A DNA stretch of 64,000 nucleotides from Caprella mutica. Its lineage: Eukaryota; Arthropoda; Malacostraca; Amphipoda; Caprellidae. The notes under the pieces were generated by a model that did no database searches, had not been told where the DNA came from, and saw nothing but the letters and a program-made list of their open reading frames with translations. The translations under genes were made by a program, and so were the position numbers. The stretch lies in the NCBI GenBank assembly GCA_947561585.1, contig CANNZV010001433.1:306836-370835 (forward strand). The letters run 5' to 3'. Positions 45,021 through 58,500 of the stretch are shown piece by piece; position 1 is the stretch's first letter, and every line of letters starts with the position of its first letter.

Positions 45021-45217
45021 AGGCCGTACACACGCAGGGTTTTTTAGGACTTTCCACCAGACTTTTTTGTTAAGCTTCTCCTACTTTTTCCATGAAAATA
45101 TAAGAAAAAACGATATAATTATTATTCATATCCATGATACCTGCAGGTATCATGGATACCAGCTTAGCAAAAAGTCTGGTAGAAAGACTTAAAAAAAACC
45201 CTGCGTGTGTACGGCCT
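45021..45217. mobile_element. MITE with aggccgtacacacgcagggt ends and a central palindrome
   Basis: The terminal 25 bp at each side are perfect inverted repeats. The centre (45131-45156) is a perfect 26-bp palindrome around CCTGCAGG. The left arm carries the aagaaaaaacgatataatta block also found in the GGTAAGTT family, so the two families may be related or have recombined. Confidence 0.85.
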
Positions 45218-46396
45218 CGTAACTGTAAGTTCATTCTACTCTTTTCTTCTTGTTTACTTTTATCAATTGTTTTATTTATAAAACTTTTCACTTCGTATTG
45301 GGTCTTCTGTTTATCTCAACGTGTTGTTTTATTAACTTTGGACACTCCAGCTGTTTTATTTTTTTATTTTATTTTTTTGAGATTTCCTCTTTTTTTCATT
45401 TTATTTGCAAGAAGTCTAATGACTAGATTTTTTGATACGTTTGATGGAAAATTATCTATGAAAAATTAAACAGAACTGATTGTCGAAATTAAATATATTG
45501 TCATATATAAATCATATGCACAAATATATATGAACATTTAACATCAGAAATCAATGTAGAACTTAATCAATTGAAATTAATTCATCAAATTAGGTTATTT
45601 AATCGGTTACATTTGAATATTTTAATTTAGTTTTAGTATTATATTTCGATATAATAAGTTACCACGCATGCCGAAGTAACTAGTAAAATAATTGGTATAC
45701 ATATATTTCTTAAGCCTATTTTTCTATTATAAATATATATAGTTAAAGTTATAATTTATGTTTTTAAATAGAATAACATGCTTGTATAAGTATTTCAAGA
45801 AATTATACGTGAATAAGAAAAGTCTTTATGAAATATTTTCTTAAAAGGAGACACATAAATTATTCTCCTATTATTTTTAACGAGTGTTAATATGAGTCAT
45901 GAAGTCAACCTTTGCTGGTCAGTTGTAATTAGTGATATATACAGTTAAAACATCTAACAGCTTACTGGCCGAATGAAGCCTATTGTTATAAATAGAAGTA
46001 GAATTAAATAAATATGTGTTATGAAGTCTAATATACAATAAATGTAATCTACTCGATCAAATAGTATCTGTCACGTGACCATGGTTCAAATGTCCTATAA
46101 TGACATTGCAGATCTCTGCAGTGTACCAGTTAATGACGAATATAATCCTTACTGTGTACTGTTTTCCAATAAACTTTACAGTCATCACTGCGATATTCTT
46201 GCCATAAACAGAAAATAATAACCAGTGGTGGGCGTGGCGTAAGAGCCTTCTGAGGTCAGTTGGAGATTGGAGTTCGAAGGAGAAGGTTAGTGTCACCTAC
46301 TCTCTCCAGTGGAATAAACCGCCAAAATAAAAGTAAGTACTCTAGAGTAGGATTTGAATTATGATATTATTACTTTTTTTAAATGATTTTGCAGAA

Positions 46397-46491
46397 GTAT
46401 TAGATAGCACTGTGTAATAATAACAATTTTTATATAGTTTTTTCTTATATAATCGAAGATGTAGTACTGACCGATAATTCGTAACTTACCC
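46397..46491. mobile_element. GGTAAGTT-family MITE, copy e, right half only
   Basis: agtattagatagcactgtgt to gtaacttaccc matches the right half of copy a; the left arm is missing. Confidence 0.65.
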
Positions 46492-46989
46492 TATATTTTT
46501 ATAGTCATTTTCTTGATTAACTTATATAATTTAGACTTCAAATTTTTTGACCCTAGAACAATTATCAATATTACATTTCTTTAAAATATTTGTTCTACTT
46601 TAATTAATTTCATCTGAAACAGATTTCCTAATGATTCATTGTGTAATATTATTTGTACATTTCGAGATAGGTAATTAGGTATTCAATATTTCTAATTTTT
46701 TTTAAAGGCCCCCTAATTTGAATTTAATTTAAACTTTCTGCTAACATAAAATTGTTAGTTAATTCAGCGTAATATTGTTCGTTATTTTATACTTCTTAGT
46801 ATAAAATAGATTTTAATTTAGAACTTCATTATGAAATTTTTAATTTTGGTAATTTTTAGGTTCTATAACATTTTAATTCTTTTAGGAACCAACACTGTAC
46901 AATTGTTTTAGTAACTCTGTATTATGTTTTTAATTGAAAGTGTGAAATATAAATAAAAAATAAATACAATAAAAAAATAGTTAGCATTG

Positions 46990-47515
46990 CTTCAATATTT
47001 TTACAACATAATGCCAATATTAGGACAATAGTTACAATATTTGGACAATAGTTACAATATTTGGACAATAGTGACAATATTGGGACAATAGTAACAATAT
47101 TAGGACCATAGTAACAATATTAGGACAATAGTAACAATATTAGGACAATAGTAACAATATTAGGACAATGTTAACAATATTGTTACAACATGATAGCAAT
47201 ATTGTGACAATGTTAACAATATTGCTACAACATAATGCCAATATAGGGACAATATTAACAATATTGTTACAACATAATGCCAATATTGGGATAATATTAA
47301 CAATATTGGGACAATATTAACAATATTGGGACAATATTAACAATATTGGGACAATATTAACAATATTGTTGCAACATAATGCCAATATTGAGGCAATGTT
47401 AACAATATTGTTACAACATAATACCAATATTGAGACAATGTTAACAATGTTGCCCGTGTAACATTATGCCAATATTGTGACAATGTTAACAATGTTGCCC
47501 GTGTAACATTACTCT
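46990..47515. repeat. Degenerate minisatellite of acaatatt(g/a)ggacaatagt-type units
   Basis: Units of about 20-50 bp built from acaatatt, gggacaat and gttacaacataatgcc. Divergence rises towards both edges. Confidence 0.85.
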
Positions 47516-47802
47516 CTTGGCAATGACTGTTTATACTCATGTTTTTTCTTCACATATTTGCCCCTTCACCTCTAATGCCGTAAACATTTAATCAATATCG
47601 CTACAGTTAATATCGATTGTATTGAATATAACGTTGTTCCGTTTCCTTCGACGTACGTCGTACAGTGCTCAATTACGTTTTTTGTGTATGTGAGTTTATT
47701 TACCTATGCTAAAATTAGAACCCCGTCTGTCTGTCTGTGTGTCACACTTTCAGTAGAATTCATAGAGTTAGGATATACACTAGAGAGAGGTAGTGTTGTA
47801 GC

Positions 47803-47916
47803 GATTGCAGGACGATGAAAAACCTTATTTTGTTTCTGTTTTATCTTTACTCCATGGAAATGACACCAGATTACCAGTCAAGTGACTTCAAAATAAGGAA
47901 TAGTCCGTCCTGCAAG
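47803..47916. repeat. Inverted repeat ttgcaggacg...cttattttg
   Basis: ttgcaggacg and ccttattttg on the left are matched by caaaataagg and cgtcctgcaa on the right, with arms of about 27 bp. The 65-codon frame that starts inside it (47815) is probably fortuitous. Confidence 0.55.
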
Positions 47917-48597
47917 ACGCGATATAGTTTTGGTCACTGGCTCACCACTTGTAAAAATGCATATTATGAGGAAACACTAATTATTCGTGGTAGTAGTACT
48001 ACTAATAATTGATAAAATCGTATTTTTGGATTTTGAGAGTAAAATCTAAATTCATGTCAATTTAATATAAATATTCTTATTAACCATAATTGCATTTGGA
48101 TATAATCCTAAACAAATTATATAATTTGTTTGTTTACTACAGTTCTAATATTATACCATCGATGGTTTGAGCTGCAACTTTTTCGCTTTAACTTTGGTTC
48201 TGTAGATAATAAATGCTCCCAACTTTCAGTTTTGGTTTGTTACTCACATCTGTGATTTTAATTGTTAATGTTCATTAAAATGATATATGGATGGAAAATA
48301 TATGCTAAATGAATAATTTTTGATAAAAATTGTTCGCGTTACCACTAAGTTGTTTGCCTATCAAAACTTATAGCTTATCAATTTAAAAAGAATAATAGGT
48401 TAGATATATAGAAACTATGGATATTTGATTAAAATTATAAATAAATATAAAAAACAGATATCCTTTTAATGGTATCTATCTACATCATCACTTTCACAAT
48501 AAATCTGAGACAGCAGGTGTCTCACGTTAATAAACTTCGTCACGAAAACTTAACACTGAGTGAAGTGACCTAAATTTTGACACACTTAAGCGTTACA

Positions 48598-49070
48598 ATG
48601 TGATGCACTTTAGTGTCTCAGCATTGCAGTGAGATGCACTTTAGTGTCTCAGCATTGCAGTGTGATGCACTTTAGTGTCTCAGCATTGCAGTGTGATGCA
48701 CTTTAGTGTCTCAGCATTGCAGTGTGATGCACTTTAGTGTCTCAGCATTGCAGTGTGAAGCACTTTAGTGTCTCAGCTTTGCAGTGAGATGCACTTTAGT
48801 GTCTCAGCATTGCAGTGTGATGAACTTTAGTGTCTCAGCATTGCAGTGTGATGCTCTTTTAGTGTCTCAGCATTGCAGTGTGATGCACTTTAGTGTCTCA
48901 GCATTGCAGTGTGAAGCACTTTAGTGTCTCAGCATTGCAGTGTGATGCACTTTAGTGTCTCAGCATTGCAGTGTGATGTACTTTAGTGTCTCAGCATTGC
49001 AGTGTGATGTACTTTAGTGTCTCAGCATTGCAGTGTGATGTACTTTAGTGTCTCAGCATTGCAGTGTGGT
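48598..49070. repeat. 31-bp minisatellite, about 15 units
   Basis: The unit is gatgcactttagtgtctcag plus cattgcagtgt; neighbouring units differ by one or two bases. Confidence 0.92.
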
Positions 49071-49765
49071 GCATTCAGAATAAGTTTACTGAAACAAACT
49101 AATTTCAAGTCACAATAGTATATCGTACTGGAACCATTTCAAGGTTCTGAAACACGCGTACGCATATCAAAATTATTGTTGATGCACCTGAGTGTCCCTT
49201 TTTTAGGACATAGCTTATAGGGAAAACATTAAAGACGATGTCGTGTGACTGATCATCAACTGACCATTTAACCTGACCATCATCATCAACCGATCAAGCT
49301 GTCTGATAGTCAGTCCTTTTAACGTTAAATGTGGTCACATATAACTTTTTCTGCATGACACATTATTTTGATGACGAAAATGTTACTCCCGATATCGGTA
49401 CAAGATGGTGACTATAGAGCTCTATTCCTGTTTCGGCTGACTAGTTGGAAATTAGTTTGTTGACTATATGGAGCAATCCTACGGTGAATAGTTTTTTCTG
49501 TTTTTTTCCATAGTTTTCTTCAAATAAACGTAATTTTCTTTAATCTAAATTAATTATATAAATTTTAATTTGATTTGTAATCTTGAAATTCTATCAAATA
49601 TCAATGGTTTCTTGTTTATTTTTATAATTTTTGCAAATTTTAGTTTCTGATGATAGGTTATTCCTCATACAAACCTTTTTTTTTGTTTAAAAATTTGTTA
49701 TGTTTTCCCAATTTGGTCTATCTGCACAGTCGGTAAAATCGTCACTAGCGTTCTTTCCTTACTAC

Positions 49766-49905
49766 CCAGGCAAGAAGAATTTACTCCTGGGATATTAAGG
49801 GAACATCTCACACAAGAAAGGTTTATTCCTCGGATATTCCCAAAATATTCCAAGAATAAATTCTTCTTGCCTGGAATATTCCCTTAATATCCCAGGAATA
49901 ATTCG
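49766..49905. mobile_element. Fold-back element with ccaggcaagaagaattta stem
   Basis: The 18-bp stem at 49766-49783 is repeated inverted at 49857-49874. A second motif, tcctgggatatt, pairs with aatatcccagga; the same motif forms the hairpin at 59893-59923. Confidence 0.7.
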
Positions 49906-49977
49906 GTCTTGCTTTGGTATTTCTTTCTTGTTTTTAGATTTAAATGGAAAGAGTAATTCGTAATTGAAGTTATTGGT

Positions 49978-50522
49978 GAAGTATAACCTAAGTACAGTTA
50001 TAGTGAAGTATAACCTAAGTATAGTCAGTGCAAGTATAACCTAACTATAGTTATAATGAAGTATAACCTAAGTACAGTTATAGTGAAGTATAACCTAAGT
50101 ATAGTCAGTGCAAGTATAACCTAAGTACAGTTATAGTGAAGTATAACCTAAGTATAGTCAGTGAAGTATAACCTAAGTATAGTTATAGTGAAGTATAACC
50201 TGAGTATAGTCAGTGCAAGTATAACCTAAGTATAGTTATAGTGAAGTATAACCTAGCTAAGTATAGTCAGTGCAAGTATAACCTAACTATAGTTATAGTG
50301 AAGTATAACCTAGCTAAGTATAGTCAGTGCAAGTATAACCTAACTATAGTTATAGTGAAGTATAACCTAGCTAAGTATAGTCAGTGCAAGTATAACCTAA
50401 CTATAGTTATAGTGAAGTATAACCTGAGTATAGTCAGTGCAAGTATAACCTAATTAAGTATAGTCAGTGCAAGTAAAACCTAACTATAGTTATAGTGAAG
50501 TATAACCTAAGTATAGTCAGTC
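49978..50522. repeat. Minisatellite of aagtataacctaagtatagt units
   Basis: Alternating units ending in tagttatagtg or tagtcagtgc. In three or more consecutive repeats cctaagtatag has become cctagctaagtatag, an exact GCTA insertion (first at 50254-50259). Confidence 0.9.
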
Positions 50523-51735
50523 AAGGTTAGAACTATTCCAATTATGTAACTTTATATCCAAAGATTACGGAGTAAATATTATTATGATTTGAATCATTAT
50601 ATCATCAATATATATATTTCATTTTAATTAATACAAGAATGCTTATTAATCTTTAATTGAAGAATATTTATCATATTAATAATTATGACGTTACTTTCTA
50701 TCTTATTAGAATTGGAAATGATTTGTTTTTAAGTATGAAAATTAAATAAAAATATTTTATCATTTTACTTAGGTTGAATTAATGGTATTTTATTATAGGT
50801 TGCCTTAATTTTCCCATTTGTTATTATTGGAAAAAAAGATAATATGAAATAGCAATTGTGAATTTACTGATTTAGTTTTTCTATGAATCTGGAATATTAA
50901 CAAAAAGAATAAATCATTACATGTTATTATTTACCGAATTCATGTTATTATTGTACTTCATTTTATATTATTTAATTCAACTGAAACGAACCAAATAAAA
51001 AGAGTCCTATGTGACACATATACGAAAAATGACCTCCACCACATTAGCAGTGTTATTCAAATGATTCGCATTAACTGCCCCATTGCCTTAGCATTACTCC
51101 TTCAATTTCTAGCATTATTCAAATACCTCAATCCTCTAATTTGCCTAATTTACGGACTGAAGGTCAGGCTCATAATGCTGCCCTGTGATTGGTCGAGCCA
51201 GTGACCAATAGGAGAGGAGGTCACCCTGAATCCATTTGGTGAGGTTTATGGTGTAAACATATGGAATGAAATGACGGGGATTTTTATGCTTCTAATTGAG
51301 AAAATTGTGTCAGTATTGCTCTTTTGCTAAATTAAATGAATTGTAATTTTGTTTGCTACTCAATAATTGGTAAATAATAATAATTAAATCATTAATTATT
51401 TTGCAATAATTGTTATTTATCTTCTATATGTTATTTACTAAATGACTTTATTTTAGAAGTGATCTTATCTTAAAAATCTAATATATTTAGAACATACATC
51501 AATGAGCCATGAACGAAACAAAATAAAAACCATTCAATCAAATTGAAGATTAATGAAGAGTAATTTAAGAGAAATTATTTCTTGAATTAAATAATTTCTT
51601 GACATATTCATTTTAATAATAGTTTATATAATTACAATTAATAATTATTGATTATAATAATTATTTTTTGTAAATAGTATATTTATTTCATTTGGATGAC
51701 ATAATCTAATAAAATGTTCAACTAATGAAAAACAT
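50523..51735. other. AT-rich DNA without recognisable genes
   Basis: No ORF of note. A GC-richer patch at 51150-51260 contains attggtc and gaccaat CCAAT-type boxes in opposite orientation. Confidence 0.35.
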
Positions 51736-53872
51736 ACCGTGCATATGTCTCTAATACATCTCGTGCATATGTCTCTAATACATCTCGTGCATATGTCTCT
51801 AATACATCTCGTGCATATGTCTCTAATACATCTCGTACATATGTCTCTAATACATCTCGTACATATGTCTCTAATACATCTCGTACATATGTCTCTAATA
51901 CATCTCGTACACATGTCTCTAATACATCTCGTACATATGTCTGTAATGTATACCGTGTATATGTCTCTAATACATCTCGTACATATGTCTCTAATACATC
52001 TCGTACACATGTCTCTAATACATCTCGTACATATGTCTGTAATACATACCGTGTATATGTCTCTAATACATCTCGTACATATGTCTCTAATACATCTCGT
52101 ACACATGTCTCTAATACATCTCGTACATATGTCTCTAATACATATCGTACATATGTCTGTAATACATACCGTGTATATGTCTCTAATACATATCGTACAT
52201 ATGTCTCTAATACATCTCGTACATATGTCTCTAATACATATCGTACATATGTCTCTAATACATCTCGTACATATGTCTGTAATACATACCGTGTATATGT
52301 CTCTAATACATCTCGTACATATGTCTCTAATACATATCGTACATATGTCTCTAATACATCTCGTACATATGTCTGTAATACATACCGTGTATATGTCTCT
52401 AATACATATCGTACATATGTCTCTAATACATACCGTGCATATGTCTCTACTATATATCGTACATATGTCTCTAATACATCTCGTACATATGTCTCTAATA
52501 CATCTCGTACATATGTTTGTAATACATACCGTGTATATGTCTCTAATACATCTCGTACATATGTCTCTAATACATCTCGTACATATGTCTGTAATACATA
52601 CCGTGTATATGTCTCTAATACATCTCGTACATATGTCTCTAATACATCTAGTACATATGTCTCTAATACATACCGTGCATATGTCTCTACTATATATCGT
52701 ACATATGTCTCTAATACATACCGTGCATATGTCTCTACTATATATTGTACATATGTCTCTAATACATACCGTGCATATGTCTCTACTATATATCGTACAT
52801 ATGTCTCTAATACATCTCGTACATATGTCTCTAATACATCTCGTACATATGTCTGTAATACATACCGTGTATATGTCTCTAATACATCTCGTACATATGT
52901 CTCTAATACATCTCGTGCATATGTCTCTAATACATCTCGTACATATGTCTGTAATGTATACCGTGTATATGTCTCTAATACATCTCGTACATATGTCTCT
53001 AATACATCTCGTACACATGTCTCTAATACATCTCGTACATATGTCTGTAATACATACCGTGTATATGTCTCTAATACATCTCGTACATATGTCTCTAATA
53101 CATCTCGTACACATGTCTCTAATACATCTCGTACATATGTCTCTAATACATATCGTACATATGTCTGTAATACATATCGTGTATATGTCTCTAATACATA
53201 TCGTACATATGTCTCTAATACATCTCGTACATATGTCTCTAATACATATCGTACATATGTCTCTAATACATCTCGTACATATGTCTGTAATACATACCGT
53301 GTATATGTCTCTAATACATCTCGTACATATGTCTCTAATACATATCGTACATATGTCTCTAATACATCTCGTACATATGTCTGTAATACATACCGTGTAT
53401 ATGTCTCTAATACATATCGTACATATGTCTCTAATACATACCGTGCATATGTCTCTACTATATATCGTACATATGTCTCTAATACATCTCGTACATATGT
53501 CTCTAATACATCTCGTACATATGTCTGTAATACATACCGTGTATATGTCTCTAATACATCTCGTACATATGTCTCTAATACATCTCGTACATATGTCTGT
53601 AATACATACCGTGTATATGTCTCTAATACATCTCGTACATATGTCTCTAATACATCTCGTACATATGTCTCTAATACATACCGTGCATATGTCTCTACTA
53701 TATATCGTACATATGTCTCTAATACATACCGTGCATATGTCTCTACTATATATTGTACATATGTCTCTAATACATACCGTGCATATGTCTCTACTATATA
53801 TCGTACATATGTCTCTAATACATCTCGTACATATGTCTCTAATACATCTCGTGCATATGTCTCTAATACATA
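51736..53872. repeat. 24-bp satellite, about 89 units, arranged as two 1,008-bp higher-order repeats
   Basis: Monomer gtctctaatacatctcgtac plus atat, with variants (atcgtac, accgtgtat after gtctgtaat, ctactatata). Diagnostic variants recur exactly 1,008 bp (42 monomers) apart: ctgtaatgta at 51941 and 52949, tatattg at 52741 and 53749. Because 24 is a multiple of 3 and the monomer lacks stops in some frames, long frames appear on both strands (MSLIHLVH on plus, RDICTRCI on minus). I regard these as by-products of the repeat. Confidence 0.95.
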
Positions 53873-54433
53873 GTTTAGTACCTATCCTCTACCATTTATG
53901 TACTCTAACGAAACAACCAACGCCGCTAAGAGTCTATTCTATAGTCCATTAAAATTATAATGATATGAATTACTATGATTATATTCATGCTATTATTTTA
54001 TATAGCATATCTTAACCTACTTCAGGTCTCTATTTGTTATATGTAGACATACTTTTCAATGGAAATCCAACATTATTTAATTATACCTATATTTCTGTAC
54101 CTCAATATTTATGTTAAATTATACTTTTTATTATTATTCTTTAAGATTTTTTATGGTCTATAAAATTCTTTCAATTTCTTGATAAATAATAAATTTAAAA
54201 TTTAAAAATATTCATACCAACGAAATAGCTACTTGTTAATCCAAATCTTTAATCGTATGTGCTAATTTAATGTAGTTATAGATGCATGGAGGAGGTATAA
54301 TTCTTTAACATAAATAAATGTTAAACATATTATTAAATTAACATTGTCGATAGATATATATTCTTGATTAAATTATAGATTATAGATTCTTTGTCTTCAA
54401 ACGATACGATTCTTGGTTAGCCCCATTGTAATT
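53873..54433. other. AT-rich DNA without recognisable genes
   Basis: Nothing coding or repetitive stands out. Confidence 0.3.
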
Positions 54434-54615
54434 CTAGCGGTTAAACCGACGCGTTTTTACCGCCCAGTTTACACCTCTTCAATTAAACACGGTTAAATGA
54501 TTGGAAGGCGGTAGAAACGCTCGTATTGACTGCAAATTTGTTTTCCATTCATTTAACCGTGATTAATTGAAGAGGCGTAAATTGGGCTGTGAAAACGCGG
54601 CATTTAAACTGCTAG
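54434..54615. mobile_element. MITE with (TA)GCGGTTAAACC / AAACTGC(TA) ends
   Basis: The arms pair over about 65 bp (cacctcttcaattaa / ttaattgaagaggcg; ttaccgccca / tgggctgtga). TA flanks and GC outermost bases, like the 2.1-kb element at 7520-9621. Confidence 0.75.
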
Positions 54616-54845
54616 TAAAGAATGCGCATTACTATAGCTTAGTTATGCTGCGGTTTCTTTTATAGCACATAGAAGTTTTACCAGACATTCTTCAACTCCT
54701 CCGTCATTTTTTTTATTACATACAAAAAAAGTTTCGCAAACTTGTGTAAATTTAAAATATTTACAAAATCTTAAATCAATACATGATACGAAATACTAAA
54801 CTATATACAAATTTATTTTCTATTCATTTCTGTTGCTAATCCTCC

Positions 54846-54960
54846 CCCCCCCCTTTTTTACAGGAGTGTTGCCTACACTTGAAAGGATCTCCCCCGGGGT
54901 AACTGCCTACCTCCCCTACCAGATGAAGAGGGGGATGGGGTGCGGGTACTAAGGAAGCAG
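54846..54960. other. GC-rich island with splice-like borders
   Basis: ccccccccc then ttttttacag precedes a GC-rich segment that ends cag/gtcagtg. One frame reads GVLPTLERISPGVTAYLPY then continues to a stop. It could be a lone exon or a transposon piece; no neighbour supports either. Confidence 0.25.
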
Positions 54961-55134
54961 GTCAGTGTTGTGAAAAAGATAAACTTAATTGTTTTCTGCC
55001 TTTAATTTCGGTTTGAATTTCCGTTGGTATTAATAATGGGTAATTTGAAACGTTTCTGATAACTAATAAAATTCTGATAATTAAGTACATTATAAATGCT
55101 TAAAATAAAAACAGGTATTTATTTCCAGGTATTA

Positions 55135-55695
55135 CATTTTTTACTAATCAATTTATTTTACCAATCAAATCAAGTTTTTTTACTAATAAAATCAACTTTT
55201 TTACCAATTAAATCAATTTTTTATCAATCAAATAATTTTTTTTACCAATCAAATCAATTCAATTCAATTTTTACCAATCAATTCAATTTCTCACCAATCA
55301 AATCAATTCAATTTCTTATCAATCAAATCAATTCAATTTCTTATCAATCAAATCAATTCAATTTCTTATCAATCAAATCAATTCAATTTCTTATCAATTA
55401 AATCAATTCAATTCCTTACCAATCAAATCAATTCAATTTCTTATCAATTAAATCAATTCAATTCCTTACAAATCAAATCAATTCAATTTTTACCAATCAA
55501 ATCAATTCAATTTCTTATCAATCAAATCAATTCAATTTCATATCAATCAAATCAATTCAATTCCTTACCAATCAAATCAATTTAATTTTTGCCAATCAAA
55601 TTAATTCAATTTTTACCAATCAAATCAATTTGTTACCAATCAAATCAATTCAATTTCTACCAATCAAATCAATTCAATTTCTACCAATCAACAGA
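55135..55695. repeat. Minisatellite of accaatcaaatcaattcaat units
   Basis: Units of about 22-27 bp, regular from 55280, more variable before. Frames across it are fortuitous. Confidence 0.9.
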
Positions 55696-55987
55696 TCAAT
55701 ATGTTTATTTAATGGCCAATTTATCAATGCAGTTTCTGATATTTAATACTGAGATTTTATTTTTATTTTTTTCTTACTAGTATCAGATACTGGTTTTATG
55801 CCCATACAATAAATAATCATCAAAAATGATATTATAATCAAGCTCCAAATTAGTAATAAAATAAATAAATATGGTTATCAACTGCTAAACATATAATTTC
55901 CATTCATTTAACTCTATTTTTTCATGCTTTTTTATATGCAGTCATTGATTAATTTTTATTAAAAAAAAATTATTGTTTTAAATCATT

Positions 55988-56167
55988 GGGATAAGTTCAA
56001 AGTTATCGAACAGTGCCACGTTTTCGATCAAATAAGAAAAAATTGATTATCTAACTTTTGTTGTAATTCTTTCCAACAGGTATCATGGAAAGTTAATTAA
56101 TAATTATCATAAAATTCTTTTAACATGATCGAAAATGTAGAGCCGTCCGATAACTCGAAACCTACCC
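55988..56167. mobile_element. GGTAAGTT-family MITE, copy f (diverged)
   Basis: gggataagttcaaagttatc to gataactcgaaacctacccc; the ttttcgatcaaataagaaaa block matches the family. The centre includes aggtatcatgg, shared with the 45.1-kb palindrome. Confidence 0.65.
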
Positions 56168-56978
56168 CAAGTTATTTCAATAAAAATGCCTATTTACTCA
56201 ATTCTAATATCCTATTTTTATTGAAACTTCGTTTCTTTTATTTTGTTTATGGCGTGATATCCATCTTTTATTCACCATTTTTAATTCAATTTTTTTAAAT
56301 TCAGATAAATAATGATGATATGAATTGAAGAAACGGTTGAATGGATCCTAATTAACAATTATTGGTTTGGAGTAAACAGTTCACTTATTGTGAAATAATA
56401 GGGTGGAGAGATCTTTAAACTTTTTCGAGTTGGGTCCGGTAATAGTGAAGAAAAGTTACCTTTTTGTGTTGAAATAATGTGTGAAAAATCTTAGATCTCT
56501 AAGCCAGTTTTCTCATGCAAATTATGCTACATATTTTGCTCTATTTAGTTTTATTTTATTTGTGATAAAGTCTGAGACCGGGTGAAGTACAATCGCTGTT
56601 GCGTCACATTTCAATATTATTTCACATGAGTTCTAGATTTACGCATGGTTATAATTAGTTATAGAACTAGAATGAAAACAAAATATCTTGCTTTAGTTTT
56701 ATTGATATCATTTAAATCGATCTTAAACTATAAAAATTCTGTATTTCCAGCAAATCGAGTCAAGTTTTAATTTGAAAAGTTATATTTCCTCTGAAACTAA
56801 CTTTTCAAATTTTGTATATTCGAATCATTAAATAATCAACCTTAAAATAAATATTTCTATAGCGAATAAGTCTGTTCAATTTAAACGAAAAACAGGCAAG
56901 TTGGTGAATCAGTTTCCAAATTCATATTTTTCAAAATTTCTACAGAGCAATATAATAAGCTATGATGGTTTATTATTA

Positions 56979-57153
56979 GGGTTGTGACAATATGCACTTA
57001 ACATCATAGATCTTAAGAATATCATAGACGAAACGAAATGAAATTATATCGAATTCTTCATACCGCTGGATTAGAACGATTCAATACTGTTAAATTCACT
57101 CCGTCTATAATATTTTCAGTATCTATGAATTTAATTGCATATTGTCACAACCC
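56979..57153. mobile_element. TA-flanked MITE, GGGTTGTGACAATATGC family, copy 3
   Basis: gggttgtgacaatatgcac to gcatattgtcacaaccc with TA on each side; internal gacgaaacgaaatgaaatta block as in copy 1. Confidence 0.82.
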
Positions 57154-57599
57154 TATTTATTACTACTAATGTATTCATTTTGTAGTTACCAGTTCATTCT
57201 ACACAATGGTAGTATTTTGGTATCAATGGACGAAATGTTTTATTTTTGGGAGTTCGTAGAGTGCATATCTTCACCACCGCTTCAATCAATTTTGTAACCT
57301 TGACCTTTAACCCGATCGCACCAAAATCTAACCTAATGGCTCCTGGCTAATGAACAATGACTATTTTCAATCATTAAAGATCAAAAACATTATATTTAAG
57401 TTGAAAAAGAAACTTTTCAAGCTAGTAATTTTGCCCCCATTTACCGTACCTTATATCCCATACGATAGTACATTGCATTAATTATTTCATTCAAGGTTAA
57501 TAAGTACTATAAAGTCATTTCTCTTACCATCAGGTTACTGTTAGAGTACAACATGTGTGTACCTAATTAATTAGGTGATAATGTGGCTATATGCTGGCC

Positions 57600-57865
57600 A
57601 GTGTGTATGATGTATATAGTCCTAAAGTGTATTATTTTGTTGTGTATTGTCCTATAGTGTGTATATTATCCTATAGTGTGTATATTATCTTATAGTGTGT
57701 ATATTATCCTATAGTGTGTATATTATCCTATAGTGTGTATATTATCCTATAGTGTGTATATAATCCTTTTCTATATTATCCTAGTGTGTAATATCCTAGA
57801 GTGTATATAATCCTTTACTATATTATCCTAGTGTGTAATATCCTAGTTACTATTATTCTATAGTG
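57600..57865. repeat. 18-bp minisatellite (tagtgtgtatattatcct)
   Basis: Six or more good units, then shorter variants. Confidence 0.85.
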
Positions 57866-58159
57866 TAGTGGTTTTGTAACTTTATACAGTCTTGGTATAT
57901 TTAAAGTGTTCTAAATAGTTACTAGGCTCAGCATATACTAAATAGGGCGAATATACTATGTTTAATTTGATTGTATACAAACAGAACCCATTTGATGTAA
58001 GTAAGGTTCCCAATACAGTATGTTAGTCTTGCTTCTATTGATATTAGTTGTATCTTTATAAAATTAGCTTTATCATGTTAATTCATATCTGGACAGATGA
58101 TTCAGGAATTCTATGAAGTGCAAATGATTAGAGGTGAACTATGAAACACTGTACGGTCT

Positions 58160-58500
58160 ACAATGTGTATTATCCTGGTGTGTATATTATCCTGGTGTGT
58201 ACACTATCTTAGTGTATATATTATTCTAGCGTGTACATTATCCTTTTTATATATTATCCTGTTTGTATATTATCCTAGCGTGTATATTATCCTGTTTGTA
58301 TATTATCCTAGTGTGTATTATCCTTGTATGTATCTTAAACCTAGTATGTGCTATATCCTATTTGTATACATTCATAGTGTGTGTATAATCCTAGTGTATA
58401 CAATTTTTGTATTACCACACAGTACGTTTCCTTATGGTGTATATTCTCAGTGTAAATATATTCCAATGTATATTTTCAATGCACATTTCTAGTGTACATT
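58160..58500. repeat. Minisatellite related to the 57.6-kb array
   Basis: Variants of tgtgtatattatcctagtg, more diverged than the 57.6-kb array. The 109-codon frame across it is low-complexity and not a gene. Confidence 0.8.

Noticed and set aside
47815..48012. 65-codon frame with a hydrophobic N terminus, possible secreted peptide
   Set aside because: It starts inside an inverted repeat (47803-47916) whose arms account for much of the sequence; no exon structure or similarity.
51739..53952. 737-codon plus-strand and 489-codon minus-strand frames over the satellite
   Set aside because: Both are direct translations of the 24-bp monomer; length and lack of stops follow from the period being a multiple of three. 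No start context, splice or domain supports a gene.
58163..58492. 109-codon Tyr/Leu/Ile-rich frame resembling a membrane protein
   Set aside because: A translation of the tgtgtatattatcct minisatellite.
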